NCBI GenBank assembly: GCA_965248235.1
Contig: CBDFIU010000005.1
Location: 496,001 to 560,000, forward strand
Length of the DNA: 64,000 nt
Direction: 5' to 3'
Source: UBA6623 sp965248235
GTDB taxonomy: Bacteria > Acidobacteriota > Terriglobia > Bryobacterales > UBA6623
Shown here in pieces: positions 51,001-60,151 of the stretch. Numbering within the stretch: position 1 is the first letter of the stretch; the number at the start of each line of letters is the position of its first letter. The translations under genes were made by a program, and so were the position numbers. The notes below the pieces were generated by a model. It worked only from the letters and a program-made list of their open reading frames with translations, was not told the DNA's origin and searched no databases.

Positions 51001-51412
51001 GCTCAACGGCGCGGGGCGACGCAGTATTTATCAGCAGGTGCGGCGGAACTTCATCTCGCCGATGTTTCTGGCGTTTGACTATCCGCCGCCGATCTCGACG
51101 ATTGGGCGGCGCGGCGCCTCGACCGTTCCCTCGCAGGCTTTGATGATGATGAATAACGAGTTCATCGGCCGCGAGGCGGAAGCTTGGGCGAAGCGGCTGA
51201 CGGAAGAACCCGCCGGTCGCCGGCAGCGTATCGAGGCGATGTTTGAGACGGCTTTCGGGCGTCCGCCCAACGCCGAGGAAATACGCGAGGCCGAGGCTTT
51301 TCTCGACGGCCAACAAGCCGAATACACCACGTTTGGCGACGGCGATCCGCGCATCTGGGCCGACTTGGCGCATGTGCTGTTTAACTCGACGGAGTTTATT
51401 TTCGTGCGGTAG
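48068..51412 (+). CDS. Cytochrome-containing DUF1549/DUF1553 protein
   Basis: This secreted protein of 1114 residues begins with a signal peptide (A-L-A-A-L-A-A-P-L-A-A-Q-A). A planctomycete-type cytochrome domain follows, with C-Y-V-C-H-G as the haem site. The DUF1549 domain (about 170-380) contains V-E-R-L-L-A-S-P-H-Y-G-E-R-W-G-R-H-W-L-D-L-V-R-Y-A-E and a C-A-R-C-H-D that may bind a second haem. A variable middle follows. The DUF1553 domain (about 820-1110) contains P-L-A-A-R-V-L-V-N-R-L-W-K-H-H-F-G. The DUF1501 gene starts 20 bases on, a pair found widely in planctomycetes and acidobacteria. The function is unknown. Confidence 0.92.
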   Translation: MAAALKGFVTTSVALAALAAPLAAQADADGIEFFERTIRPVLAEKCYVCHGPDNDPMGGLRVDSKQALLKGGSRGTAIAAGDPDGSLLIRAIRYTNVDLLMPPTGKLSAEEIEDFEAWVRMGAPDPRGEQVDSVSPQESIDLAEGRKFWAFRPLAADTFSTARDGVKNADWATSPIDYFILAKLEENGLTPAAPADKRTLLRRVNFDLVGLPPTPEEMDAFLADRSPGAFETVVERLLASPHYGERWGRHWLDLVRYAETNGHEYDNDKLDAWRYRDYVIRALNDDVPYDRFVKEHIAGDLLAARRVRDDKVHWESPLGTGFYWFGEVLNSPTDSAKSRADTVDNQIDVLSKAFLGLTVACARCHDHKFDPIPTADYYSLAGVLHSTAIREASIDSGERDERIAEARREIGEINGDIRAIAERAPRLSIERWTGHLRAAAELLTVDEAEFDCRFDEVASVGGLDRAELKAWLVLLRQASGEPDHPLYPLAKLSLPAKTDDGPTASFAERLSEVRKELAEVTERANPDHPDNKARGDVVYEDFDGGDFSGWRIEGRAFGEAPMRQLPANQSLGGFAGETAANSFGSGSDKLMGSLTTGKFRMPKIYMHIRMAGTPDPKPFPINPDIRVTLDADGHKSQLFTLTRPDVWQWVTRRMTKEIGRVCYIEIVDRSAGGHIAVDKIIFSESADPPWSAPDERIRALIGDGKIASVDDLIAAYSTLYAQLGESAGPEDQRLRAGLRPPRSSEDYATAALSAEQRQDLATLQEKRRAIEARIPASLFGMVSKDENPRDIAIHQRGSHKNLGEEVPRQFLQVIAGEEQHPYRDGSGRLQLAEAMVSPENPLAARVLVNRLWKHHFGSGIVATTDNFGRAGMRPSHLELLDYLAGRLIERGWSLKQMHRLMVLSSTYRMSSRASEKSSRIDPENKWLQHARVKRLEAEAIRDAVVTVSGSLDKTVGGPGIAPYISRYQDGRGKPAGGPLNGAGRRSIYQQVRRNFISPMFLAFDYPPPISTIGRRGASTVPSQALMMMNNEFIGREAEAWAKRLTEEPAGRRQRIEAMFETAFGRPPNAEEIREAEAFLDGQQAEYTTFGDGDPRIWADLAHVLFNSTEFIFVR

Positions 51413-51432
51413 CCGGCACAGCGAGGAACACG

Positions 51433-52884
51433 ATGAGTTCTCAGGCATCCCCCCATATCCCCGACCGACCCGTGCCCTCGCGGCGCGAATTTCTAGCTCG
51501 CTCGGCGAACGGTTTCGGCGGCTTGGCGCTGGCCGCGATGCTGGCGGAAAAAGCGGGCGCGGCGGATCGCTCGGGCGACCCGATGATGCCGCGCGACTCG
51601 CACTTCGAGGGCAAAGCCAAATCCGTCATTTTCCTCTACATGGATGGCGGCCCCTCGCAGCTTGACACCTTCGACCCCAAACCGCGGCTCGACAAGGAAA
51701 ACGGTCAACCGATCAAGATGGAGACGCCGACAACCGTCTTCAACATCAGCGACCTCGTCTTGGCTTCGCCCTTTACGTTTTCGCGCCACGGCCAATCGGG
51801 GATTCCCGTCAGCGACCTGTTCCCGCATGCCGCGACCTGCGTTGACGATATGGCGATCATTCGCTCGATGGTCGCCAACCACTCCGAACACACCGCGGGC
51901 AACTATTTCATGCACAGCGGCTCGGGATTTCAGGGACGCCCGAGCATGGGGTCGTGGGTAACCTACGGGCTGGGCAGCGAATGCGACAACCTGCCGGGCT
52001 TCGTGGTGATGGAATCGGGCTTGATTCCTCCCGGCGGTCTCGACCTTTTCGGCAGCGGTTTTTTGCCGGCGGCCTATCAGGGTACGCTTTTCCGACGCGG
52101 CGAGCATCCGATTGCCGACATCCGGCCGCGCGAGGAAAATCCGCAAGTGCAGCGCAACAAGCTGGGACTGCTGCGGCGGCTCAATCGGGGCGTTGTCGAT
52201 CGCTTCGGCGCGGTCAGCGAACTCGAGGCCACGATCTCCAACTACGAGTTGGCGTTTCGGATGCAGGCGGCCGTTCCCGACTTGATCGAGCTCAACAGCG
52301 AGAGCGAGGCGACGCGAAAACTCTATGGTTTGAACGAGAACGACACCGAAGACTTCGGCCGCCAATGTCTGCTGGCGCGTCGCATGGTCGAGCGCGGCGT
52401 ACGATTCATCGAACTGATCAACCCGCGACGCAGATCCGATCGCTGGGATCAGCATGAAAAATTGATCGAAGGGCACCGCCTCAACGCCAAAGCCGTGGAC
52501 AAGCCGATAGCGGCCCTGATCAAAGACCTCAAAGCCCGCGGACTTCTCGACTCGACGCTGATCGTTTGGGGTGGTGAGTTCGGCCGCACGCCGACCGCGC
52601 AATTCAATCCCAAAATGGACTTGAGCACCGTCGGGCGGGATCACAACCCGTTCGGCTTCACGATGTGGATGGCCGGCGGCGGCGTCAAGGGCGGGACCGT
52701 CCACGGCGCGACCGACGAGTACGGTTATTTCGCGGTCGAGAACAAGATGCATGTCCACGATCTCCACGCGACCATGCTGCATTTGTTGGGGCTCGACCAT
52801 AAGAAGTTGACCTACCACTTCAGCGGCCGCGACATGCGGCTGACCGACGTTCACGGCAACGTGGTTCACGATTTGTTGGCGTAG
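51433..52884 (+). CDS. DUF1501 family protein (Tat-exported)
   Basis: This 483-residue protein starts with a Tat signal (S-R-R-E-F-L and a hydrophobic stretch). F-L-Y-M-D-G-G-P-S-Q-L-D-T-F-D-P-K-P is the family start, with S-D-L-F-P-H in the middle and V-W-G-G-E-F-G-R-T-P and H-D-L-H-A-T-M-L-H-L-L-G-L-D-H near the end. These features are related to alkaline-phosphatase/sulfatase folds. It is partnered with the cytochrome-containing protein just upstream, probably in one periplasmic complex. Confidence 0.93.
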   Translation: MSSQASPHIPDRPVPSRREFLARSANGFGGLALAAMLAEKAGAADRSGDPMMPRDSHFEGKAKSVIFLYMDGGPSQLDTFDPKPRLDKENGQPIKMETPTTVFNISDLVLASPFTFSRHGQSGIPVSDLFPHAATCVDDMAIIRSMVANHSEHTAGNYFMHSGSGFQGRPSMGSWVTYGLGSECDNLPGFVVMESGLIPPGGLDLFGSGFLPAAYQGTLFRRGEHPIADIRPREENPQVQRNKLGLLRRLNRGVVDRFGAVSELEATISNYELAFRMQAAVPDLIELNSESEATRKLYGLNENDTEDFGRQCLLARRMVERGVRFIELINPRRRSDRWDQHEKLIEGHRLNAKAVDKPIAALIKDLKARGLLDSTLIVWGGEFGRTPTAQFNPKMDLSTVGRDHNPFGFTMWMAGGGVKGGTVHGATDEYGYFAVENKMHVHDLHATMLHLLGLDHKKLTYHFSGRDMRLTDVHGNVVHDLLA

Positions 52885-52980
52885 CAGGGCTCGGGCTGAT
52901 CCGCCTGCGCCGGCTAAGCTAGAGCGACTCGTTCGGCGGTTTTCGAGACCGCGGGTGTCGCCTTTCGCCTAAAAATTGTG

Positions 52981-53020
52981 ACACTTCCGCGAACCGGACA
53001 TGTCGGAAGTGTGCCGTGAT
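52981..53020. repeat. Inverted repeat before the ankyrin gene (repeat A)
   Basis: ACACTTCCG and CGGAAGTGT form 9-bp arms around 14 bases containing GCGAACCGGACAT. About 35 bases are shared with repeat B at 53,782. A third, weaker relative is at about 54,942. Confidence 0.6.
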
Positions 53021-53034
53021 AGGCTTCGTAAATC

Positions 53035-53741
53035 ATGCTGGAAATAATCGCGGACGGCCGCACCGACTTGGTGTTCGATCTCTTGGATGCTGACCATCCA
53101 GCCGACTCAACCGACTCGAACGGAGTGTCGCTGATCAAATGGTGTGCCTACTACGGCGACGTAAGCGCCTCAAGTTTCTTCTCTCCAACGGTGAGTCGCT
53201 CGAATCGTTGGGACACAACCTAGGGCTCATAAACGCTTCCTTCCACGGTCACTGGCAGCTATGCCAGTTCTTGCTCGAGAAGGGCGCGGAGGTGAACCAT
53301 CCGCAGCCTGAAACGGGGGAAACCGCGCTACACGGGGCGCTTTGTAAGGCCAAAATGCCAGTGTTTGATTTTGTAGTCGAGGTGCTTCTTGCTCACGGCG
53401 CGGATCCGAATGCTGTCACGAAAGAATCAGCGGAAACGGGGGGCTTCATGCGGGATTGCCGAACGAAGGGTGAGACGCCTCTGCATCGCGCCGCCGCCTT
53501 CGGTTCGGAGAACGTGATTCAACTCTTGCTGGACGCAGGCGCAACCATCGAGGCCAAAGACACGCACGGCGACTCGCCACTCACGTGGGCAAGTTGGTAC
53601 CTCCGGCCGCGACACATCCTCGCGAAGCTATGCTACGGCAACCACCGCATTCATCCCGCGTCGGTGACGAGTTCTGCTGGAGATCACTCGGCGGGTTGGC
53701 GCGGCATGGAGAAGGATTTGGCTGGCAAGCTTCATCTTTAG
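53035..53741 (+). pseudogene. Ankyrin-repeat protein, frameshifted
   Basis: The start M-L-E-I-I-A-D-G-R-T-D-L-V-F-D-L-L in one frame continues in the next frame, after a base missing at about 53,168, as L-K-F-L-L-S-N-G-E-S. Ankyrin motifs follow: G-E-T-A-L-H-G-A-L-C, G-E-T-P-L-H-R-A-A-A-F-G-S-E-N-V-I-Q-L-L-L-D-A-G-A and G-D-S-P-L-T-W-A-S. Restored length is about 235 residues. Ankyrin proteins mediate protein contacts. It stands in a cassette-like stretch between repeats A and B. Confidence 0.75.
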
Positions 53742-53781
53742 GGAGGGCGGCACTCCTGGAGTTCGTACGAACGTTCCACGC

Positions 53782-53817
53782 CTCCGCGAACCGGACATCT
53801 CGAAAGTGAGCCCTGAC
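53782..53817. repeat. Repeat B, related to repeat A
   Basis: CCGCGAACCGGACAT followed by TCGAAAGTGAGCCCTGA matches repeat A with few differences. It separates the ankyrin gene from the hydrolase gene. Confidence 0.55.
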
Positions 53818-53852
53818 CGCGTCTCGGACACCGATGGTGCGAGAATACCATC

Positions 53853-54869
53853 GTGCCGCTCGGAGCCTACCTGAATCGAGCAGTCACCGCGCTTTGGATC
53901 ATCCTTCTCGTGGTACCGGCGTGCACGCAGCAACGAGACTCCTGGCAAGATGCGTCCGCTCACCAGGTGCGGTTCTTACGGGTCGAGAAAGACGTGCTCT
54001 TGGAGGTTCTCGATTGGGGCGGAGCGGGTCCGAGCGTGGTTCTTCTGGCGGGCTCGGGCAACACGGCTCACGTGTTCGATGGCTTTGCTGAAGAGCTAGC
54101 TGCCGGCTACCACGTGTATGGGATCACGAGAAGGGGGTACGGGGCGTCGGCCCAACCGGAATCGGGCTACGCGGCCCAAAGGCTTGGCGCAGATGTGGTG
54201 CAGGTTCTGGATTCGCTTGATATCGCGGTACCCGTTCTGGCTGGTCATTCGTTTGGGGGCCAAGAGATGACGGCTTTGGCGAGAGTGCATCCTGACCGGA
54301 TCAGAGGACTCATCTACATGGATTCGACTGCTGATCCCACATTCGATTGGAAGCCGTATCAGGAATTCCGCGCCAGGCTCCCGGCTTCGATGGGACCGGA
54401 GCCATCCGCCACAGCCCGTCGCTCGTTTCAAGCTTTCCGAAATTGGCAGATGCGGAGCATGGGATTCGCATTCCCTGAGTCGGAGCTACGGAACCTGTTC
54501 GCCGTAGAACGGGACGGATCGATGGGCAGATACACAACTCCGCCATTCGTCCATGCGGCGATCGGCGCTGGAATGCAGAAGCCAGAGTATTCCCATATTT
54601 GCGTTCCAGTACTTGCATTCTTCGTGCTGCCTGCGCCGGTTGACAAGCAGGTTCAGCGCCACAGCCCACAGAACGCCGACGAACGCGAAGCGATCGAACA
54701 GGTCTACTCCATCGAGTTGGACTTTGCGAGAAATGCAATCCGCAACCTCACGCAGGGGGTTCCGAGCGCTCGGGTTGTTGAGTTGCAAGGCGCAAAGCAC
54801 CATTTATTCCTCTCGAACGCGGCAGACGTGCTACGTGAATCGCGCGAGTTCCTGCAGACGCTTCATTAA
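53853..54869 (+). CDS. Alpha/beta hydrolase, secreted or lipoprotein type
   Basis: This encodes 338 residues. The N-terminus is hydrophobic (V-T-A-L-W-I-I-L-L-V-V-P-A-C), a possible lipobox. The alpha/beta-hydrolase core begins with V-V-L-L-A-G-S-G-N-T-A-H-V-F and R-R-G-Y-G-A-S. The nucleophile Ser is in A-G-H-S-F-G-G, a family-typical elbow. An acidic candidate follows in I-Y-M-D-S-T, and the His is in G-A-K-H-H-L-F-L. The substrate is unknown. It follows repeat B, and its start is a GTG-type codon. Composition is slightly AT-richer than neighbours, so horizontal gain is possible. Confidence 0.82.
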   Translation: MPLGAYLNRAVTALWIILLVVPACTQQRDSWQDASAHQVRFLRVEKDVLLEVLDWGGAGPSVVLLAGSGNTAHVFDGFAEELAAGYHVYGITRRGYGASAQPESGYAAQRLGADVVQVLDSLDIAVPVLAGHSFGGQEMTALARVHPDRIRGLIYMDSTADPTFDWKPYQEFRARLPASMGPEPSATARRSFQAFRNWQMRSMGFAFPESELRNLFAVERDGSMGRYTTPPFVHAAIGAGMQKPEYSHICVPVLAFFVLPAPVDKQVQRHSPQNADEREAIEQVYSIELDFARNAIRNLTQGVPSARVVELQGAKHHLFLSNAADVLRESREFLQTLH

Positions 54870-55199
54870 TAGGGCGATTGCGGTCTCTAGAAGGGCCATC
54901 GCAGCATTCACATAGGGATCTGGCGGCACAAGGGCTCGCTTCCGCGAATGGGGATTGTCGGAAGCTTCGATGTCGCCTTCCCCCCTTAATCGCGACGCTT
55001 CCACGGCCGACTCTTCCCTAAGTTCTTTCTTTCCTGTACGGTGCACGTGTAAGATTGCGACAGTCTGTCGCGATCCTTGGAGATTTACGGCAACCGCAGC
55101 GGACCGATTTCCGTTGCCGCCATCCGATCCCAGATCGCCCATCGAATTCCGCGGCAACTCTCCCGCTGCCCTTTTTGTGGCTCTTTATGCACAGTAGTG
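54870..55199. other. Spacer between hydrolase and TPR gene
   Basis: No gene is supported. A relative of repeats A and B (CTTCCGCGAATGGGG then GTCGGAAG) lies at about 54,942. The minus-strand frame reading through here is the out-of-frame tail of the TPR gene beyond its restored stop at 55,200. Confidence 0.45.
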
Positions 55200-56994
55200 C
55201 TAGGGCTGCTCGGCTTCCGCCGCCTTCCGCCGCGCGATGGCGAGGTTGTGGCGCGCCGTTGCGTCCTCGGGGCGGCCGCGGAGAACGGCTTCGAACGCTT
55301 CCACCGCGGCTTGGTACCTTCCATGCTGATAAGAGTTCCTGACCGTAGAGTAAATTCACTTCCGGGTTCCCGCTTAATCGGCGGGCTCGCCGGAAACTAC
55401 TCCAGCCTGCTCGGCGGCCAAGCCGGAGTTGCGCAACGGCTAGATTGGCCCAGACAACCGATTGCCGCTGCCTGGGAATCGTTTTCAAGGCGGCCTGATA
55501 GTGATCGACCGCCTGGGCGTAATTCCGCGTCTTGGCGGCGGCAACACCCAGGTTGACCAACAGATAACCGTGTTTCTCCGTCCCCGGCTCGACGAGCTTT
55601 TCGGCTCGAGTCCAGTAACCAATCGCCCTGTCGGTCATGCCTCGCTCGTCGTAGAGTTTCCCGAGCCAAGTAAGGGGTCTCGCTTTCGCGGGTGACTTTT
55701 CAGCCGTGTCATGCCACAGGGCAAGGTCGTCGCCCCATAGCCGCGCCCGCTCGAAAGTACCCACGCTGTAGATGAGCGTCAGGACCGCTATCGTCCCAAC
55801 GGTCTTTGCTCGGGACCCGGCAGTGAGGCGTCCAAGCAAGATCATCACAATGAGGAAGATCCCGACGCTCGGAACATAGAGTCGACGCTCGGCGGCAAAA
55901 TCGAGTAACGGGTAAAAGCTCGTACTGGGCGCGAGCGTAACGAAAAAGAACAAAGCCCCGAAACAAAGCAGCGGCTCGCGGCGACGGTAATGAAAAACAA
56001 GCCCGACAACCAATGCCAATAGGAGCAAAGCCGCCCACGAGAAGTGATCCCAGAGCGTTTCCGAAGGCACGATATCCCAATCGGCATTGAGGCCGAAGGG
56101 AACAGCCAGCAGCCTCAGGTAAAGGAAGACCATCCGAAACTGTGTAAATAGATAGGGCTGCCACGGCAAATTGAAGCCGGCGGAAACCGCGAACAGGAAG
56201 GGCTTGATCAGGACAAAGAATCCGACCACTCCGGCCCCGGCGAACAGTCCGTAGGTCCTCCAGTTCGCCTTCATGAGATGGCGATTGAAACCCGAAAGCA
56301 AGAAATAGTCCAGCAACAGCAAGATCGGCAGCAAAATGAATCTGTCTTGCTTGGACGAGGCCGCCGCCACAAACAAGAACACGGACAATAACGCCGCGGC
56401 CCAAGGTCGCCTCACCCGCCAATCGGACACAAACACCCACATCGCGGCCCAAAAAAAAGTCGTCGCCAAGACTTCCGAACGACTACTGATGTAAGCAACG
56501 CTTTCGGTCTGGATCGGAGAAGTCAAGAACAGCAACGGGACGCCGTAAACAACCGCGGCCCGCGAACCCTCATCGAGCATCTTCTTGATCGATTCGATGC
56601 CGACAAGCGTGACGAGGAAGCGCCACAGCAACAGAGCGTTCAACGAGTGCAACAAGATGTTGACCAGATGAAACCCGGTCGTATCCTCGAACCCCCCGAT
56701 GCGGTAGTTCGCAAGAAACGTGAGCATCAATAGCGGCCTGCCGGTCTGGATGGACTGAACGAGGTTCCCTGTACGGAGAATGCTGGAGACTTCCAACAGG
56801 TCCTGGTCGTCTAAGAAAAACGGCCCTTCGAGCGCCGGCGAATAGATGAGCAACCCAAGCACGAATACAAAGGCGCCGTACAACCCGGGTCGAGCCCAAC
56901 CCCATGTCGTTGACAATGAGTCAGCCGGGGCACTTCGATTGCGGCGGGGCTTATCCCGGCGCTTGTTCTTCCGGGTATGAGGGAGATTCGGCAT
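55200..56994 (-). pseudogene. Membrane protein with C-terminal TPR repeats, frameshifted near the end
   Basis: The first 400 residues hold about ten membrane segments, with F-F-L-D-D-Q-D-L and L-L-H-S-L-N-A-L-L-L-W-R, typical of the O-mannosyltransferase-like or DUF1736 membrane family with TPR tails. From residue 455 on are TPR helices (W-L-G-K-L-Y-D-E-R-G-M-T-D-R-A-I-G-Y-W). A single-base shift near 55,331 replaces the expected ending; the other frame gives Y-Q-H-G-R-Y-Q-A-A-V-E-A-F-E-A-V-L, a perfect last TPR, and stops at TAG 55,200. Restored length is about 597. A protein-glycosylation role is a family guess. Confidence 0.75.
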
Positions 56995-57066
56995 AGCGCC
57001 ACGGGGAAGGCTGGGTTAGCCCTTTCGTCGAGCGCGCCGCGGCTCCGCGGCCTCTGAGCAGCAGGC

Positions 57067-57621
57067 TCAGAAATCGTATTGCGCCATGATGGCGTCCCAA
57101 TGACCCTGTGCCCTGAGCAGCAGCTCAATAACGTCTCTGACCGCGCCCCGCCCTCCGGCGGACGGCGTGTGAAACTGGGCCACTTCAAGCGGTTCGGGGC
57201 GAGAGTTTTGCGGGGCCGCCGCCAGGCCGACGCGCATCAGCAGCGGCAAGTCGGTCACATCGTCCCCGGCAAAGGCGACTTGTTCGGGCTCGAGTCCTGA
57301 ATCTTCCAGAATCTCCTCGAACAGGGGCATCTTGTCGGTGCGTCCCTGGTAGAGGTATTTCATGTCCAACGAACGCGCGCGTTCTTCGACGGCCGCCGAC
57401 TTTCGGCCGCTGATGATGCCGATCTCAATGCCGACCGATTTGGCCCAGCGCAGCGCGATTCCGTCGTGGGAGTTAAAGCCCTTGGTTTCGAAGATACCGC
57501 CCTCGCCGTCGGGCAGGAAAAAGACATTTCCGTCGGTCATCACGCCGTCGCAGTCCAGCAACAGCAGCTTGATCTTCGCGGCTCGGTCGAGCAAGTCTTG
57601 AGAGTATTCGATTTGGGCCAT
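57067..57621 (-). CDS. kdsC: KDO-8-phosphate phosphatase (KdsC-type HAD)
   Basis: KdsC removes phosphate from KDO-8-phosphate in lipopolysaccharide synthesis. The protein has 184 residues. L-L-D-C-D-G-V-M-T-D-G (D-x-D) holds the nucleophile, I-S-G-R-K-S is motif II, K-M-P-L carries the Lys and A-F-A-G-D-D-V-T-D-L-P is motif IV. No cap domain is present, as expected for the C0 subclass. A ManNAc- or NeuA-type phosphatase is an alternative with similar signature. Confidence 0.88.
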   Translation of the reverse strand: MAQIEYSQDLLDRAAKIKLLLLDCDGVMTDGNVFFLPDGEGGIFETKGFNSHDGIALRWAKSVGIEIGIISGRKSAAVEERARSLDMKYLYQGRTDKMPLFEEILEDSGLEPEQVAFAGDDVTDLPLLMRVGLAAAPQNSRPEPLEVAQFHTPSAGGRGAVRDVIELLLRAQGHWDAIMAQYDF

Positions 57622-57701
57622 GGGGAAACTGTGATTATAGGATTTTCAGGTTCGTCGAGGCGGACTTGGCGACCCGCCCAAGTCGCTGTCGCGGGGCCCC
57701 G

Positions 57702-58885
57702 TTATCCCAATAGCCCGACGGCAATCCGCCACGTCGGAGTTACAAAGAACAACCCGATGGCGGCGGTCATCGTCAGTGGCGGCGCCAAACACCACCACAG
57801 CCGGCGGCGGACAGCCGTGACCATCACAAACAGTAAAAGGGGAGAAATCGGCCGCGCAAAAGCGTAAGCTTCCGTCATGTACCCGGTCTCTCCCAACACA
57901 AGCCCTAACGCCACATAGGACCCGGTTGCCAGCTCCACCGGCCCGAACTCGCGCTTCCACACAAACCACGCGGCAATTGCGAGACTAGCCAGCAGACCCA
58001 GGACGGCCGCCAGATCGACAATCTGAAACACAAGCTGCTTCCAAGCCGGCACCGCGAACTCACGGAAAACGAACAGACGTCTAATCTGGCCCAGTAGCGG
58101 CCACTCGAGCAGCAGAGGGATTTCCGGCGATCGCACATGCCAGGCCGTGAAGGCGTACCATCCGAAGGTCGGCAGGGCGGCTGTCGCGAATCCGACCGCG
58201 CGCCGATACTGTCGCGCGAGCAACGCCGATCCCACAAGCCCCGCCACCAACAGCAGCCCTGTCTCGCGCGTCAACCCGGCGGCCGCCGCGATAACGAAGG
58301 CGCTTCCCCACGATCGTCGGGCGGTGTAGTAAAGAAATCCGGCGAATAAAGCCGTCAGCGGGCCATCGAGCAGCAGGCGGTCCACCGAAGTCAACGTCGC
58401 CGGGACGGCCAGAAAAATCAGCCCCAACGCCGCATGGCGCTCGAAGAGTTCGAAATAGGCGGCTGTCCAATAAACCCCTAGAACGAGAAAGGCCCAAACC
58501 ACCGCGATGTAGGCGGCGTCGATCCATTCCCCGCGCCCCAGCGCCACAACGTGCGCCAGCGCCGACACCAGAATTCGGCGATAACGCACATCCGGAAGAT
58601 AGGTCTGATCTTCAAACCTTCCCGAAACCATGGGTCATGCGCGATGTAGCGATAAAAGGCACCGTCGCTGCCCGCCGTGCCGGAAAACACGTACGTGTCC
58701 TGTTGAAACCGGGGAGGGATTGGGAAGTGATCGCCGGTGCAAAACAGCGCCGTCCAATTGCCGTCGTAGACGTATTGAACAGCCAACGTTTGCCGGCCGA
58801 GGATCAACACCGCGGCCAATAATGCGATGCCGAGCGGACCGAAGGCTCGCGAAGAATTCGCGCGGGCATCAGCGGGGGCGGGCAT
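57702..58885 (-). pseudogene. Multi-spanning membrane protein, frameshifted
   Basis: The N-terminal part (from 58,885) ends H-D-P-W-F-R-E-G and continues in the next frame as F-E-D-Q-T-Y-L-P-D-V-R-Y-R-R-I-L-V-S-A-L, if one T is added at 58,614-58,616. About nine membrane segments follow. Extracytoplasmic G-A-F-Y-R-Y-I-A-H-D-P resembles loops of polyprenyl-sugar glycosyltransferases, and L-T-R-E-T-G is also typical of that group. Restored length is about 390. It may be a GT-C-like glycosyltransferase; no neighbouring gene confirms it. Confidence 0.7.
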
Positions 58886-58920
58886 GGAATTCCTATCCTC
58901 GAACCGGTCGGCTTGTCCTG

Positions 58921-59586
58921 TTAGGCGGCGTGTTCACGCCCCTGCTCCGACCGAGCGCCCTCTCGCAACAGCCCCGCGCCGCGATAGAAAAGGTAGAGCG
59001 CGGCCATCTGCACGAGGTGGTACAGATCGTTGTAGTTGAAGTACTCGTGGAACACCCAGCCGCTTTGCTGAATGCCGGCCGCCGCGAACGAGACGGCCAC
59101 ACCGCCGACGATCCAAGAGGCCGCGGCATCGCCTCCCGCTCGCCGGGCATAGGCGTGAAGACCCGCGACGAGCGCCATATTAGGAGCGTACTCGGCAATC
59201 ACATATACAAATTGGTCGTGGAATGCCATCCACGCAAAAAAGACGGCGAACTTCAGCACGACGACGGCTAGCAGCGCGCGCCGGACGCGCCCATCGAAAA
59301 CGGCAACGATCGAACCGGCGGCCATCAAAGCCGACGCCGCGCCAATCGACCAAACCGTGAGCTTCCATAGCACGGCAAGGCCTGTTTCTCCCAGCTGCGA
59401 CGCGAAGCCGTGCGACGTGCCGCCCCAAAGCGCGCCTGCGGCGGTTGCGACCAAAGCTAAGCCCCACAGCCGGGTCGGTCGCCGATCCTCTTCCCGGCCG
59501 ACCTTGAGCAAAGGTCGAGCCAACAACAAAGCCAAGGCCGCCAACACGTAGTCGGAAGCCATCGTCATCGGTTCGCTGATCGGCAT
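58921..59586 (-). CDS. Seven-span membrane protein (DUF6962-like)
   Basis: This encodes 221 residues with about seven hydrophobic segments (Y-V-L-A-A-L-A-L-L-L-A at the start, A-L-V-A-T-A-A-G-A-L-W-G-G-T-S-H-G-F, F-A-V-F-F-A-W-M-A-F and others). F-N-Y-N-D-L-Y-H-L-V-Q-M-A-A-L-Y-L-F-Y and W-G-G-T-S-H-G are distinctive and suggest an uncharacterised membrane family with conserved His. It runs in the same direction as the previous gene, 35 bases upstream of it. Function is unknown. Confidence 0.75.
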   Translation of the reverse strand: MPISEPMTMASDYVLAALALLLARPLLKVGREEDRRPTRLWGLALVATAAGALWGGTSHGFASQLGETGLAVLWKLTVWSIGAASALMAAGSIVAVFDGRVRRALLAVVVLKFAVFFAWMAFHDQFVYVIAEYAPNMALVAGLHAYARRAGGDAAASWIVGGVAVSFAAAGIQQSGWVFHEYFNYNDLYHLVQMAALYLFYRGAGLLREGARSEQGREHAA

Positions 59587-59711
59587 GATGGTTCCAGCAG
59601 GACAGGCCGCGATGAGGCAAAAGAGGCGTCTTAGTGCAAGACCGATCAGCCTCCGGCGACAACCGCCGTCGCTTCGCCGAAATGGAAAACCCTACAAACC
59701 GCAAGGGCGGG

Positions 59712-60005
59712 CTACTCGAGATCCTCGCCCTCGTAGGGAAACCGATGAATCTCTTGCACGCAGGCCGACAGCGCATCGAGCAGAACGCTGCCCCAGCCGC
59801 TCGCAAGATAGGGAGCGGTCTTTTGGTTCGTAAACTTATCGGCTTGGGCAAAAAAGCGCATCGTCTGATCGCCCCCCAAAACGGTCTCCCGAACCGTAAT
59901 ATTAAATTCGATTTCTTGTTCGCCCCGCGTCTTGACTACGGTTAAGTGGTGGAGTTTCGTCAGCTTATCTTCCGGCTGAGCTTGGGCGTACATCCAGTCT
60001 TCCAT
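59712..60005 (-). CDS. Hypothetical protein (97 aa)
   Basis: This is a small soluble protein. It reads M-E-D-W-M-Y-A-Q-A-Q-P-E-D-K-L and ends H-R-F-P-Y-E-G-E-D-L-E. The middle has V-R-E-T-V-L-G-G-D-Q-T-M-R-F-F-A-Q-A-D-K-F-T-N-Q, with beta and helical character. I do not recognise it. GGAGAG lies before the ATG. Confidence 0.65.
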   Translation of the reverse strand: MEDWMYAQAQPEDKLTKLHHLTVVKTRGEQEIEFNITVRETVLGGDQTMRFFAQADKFTNQKTAPYLASGWGSVLLDALSACVQEIHRFPYEGEDLE

Positions 60006-60151
60006 CAGTCGTCGCTCTCCTTGGCGTGTCTGGATCTTTGTGAGCCTGCGCGGTCGCGGTTCTGACCATGATACTGCACTGGGTAAGAGGGATCACCTCT
60101 CCGAAACACTTCGGATAAGATTGGATTACTTTGAGGCAGGATGTCTTGAGC

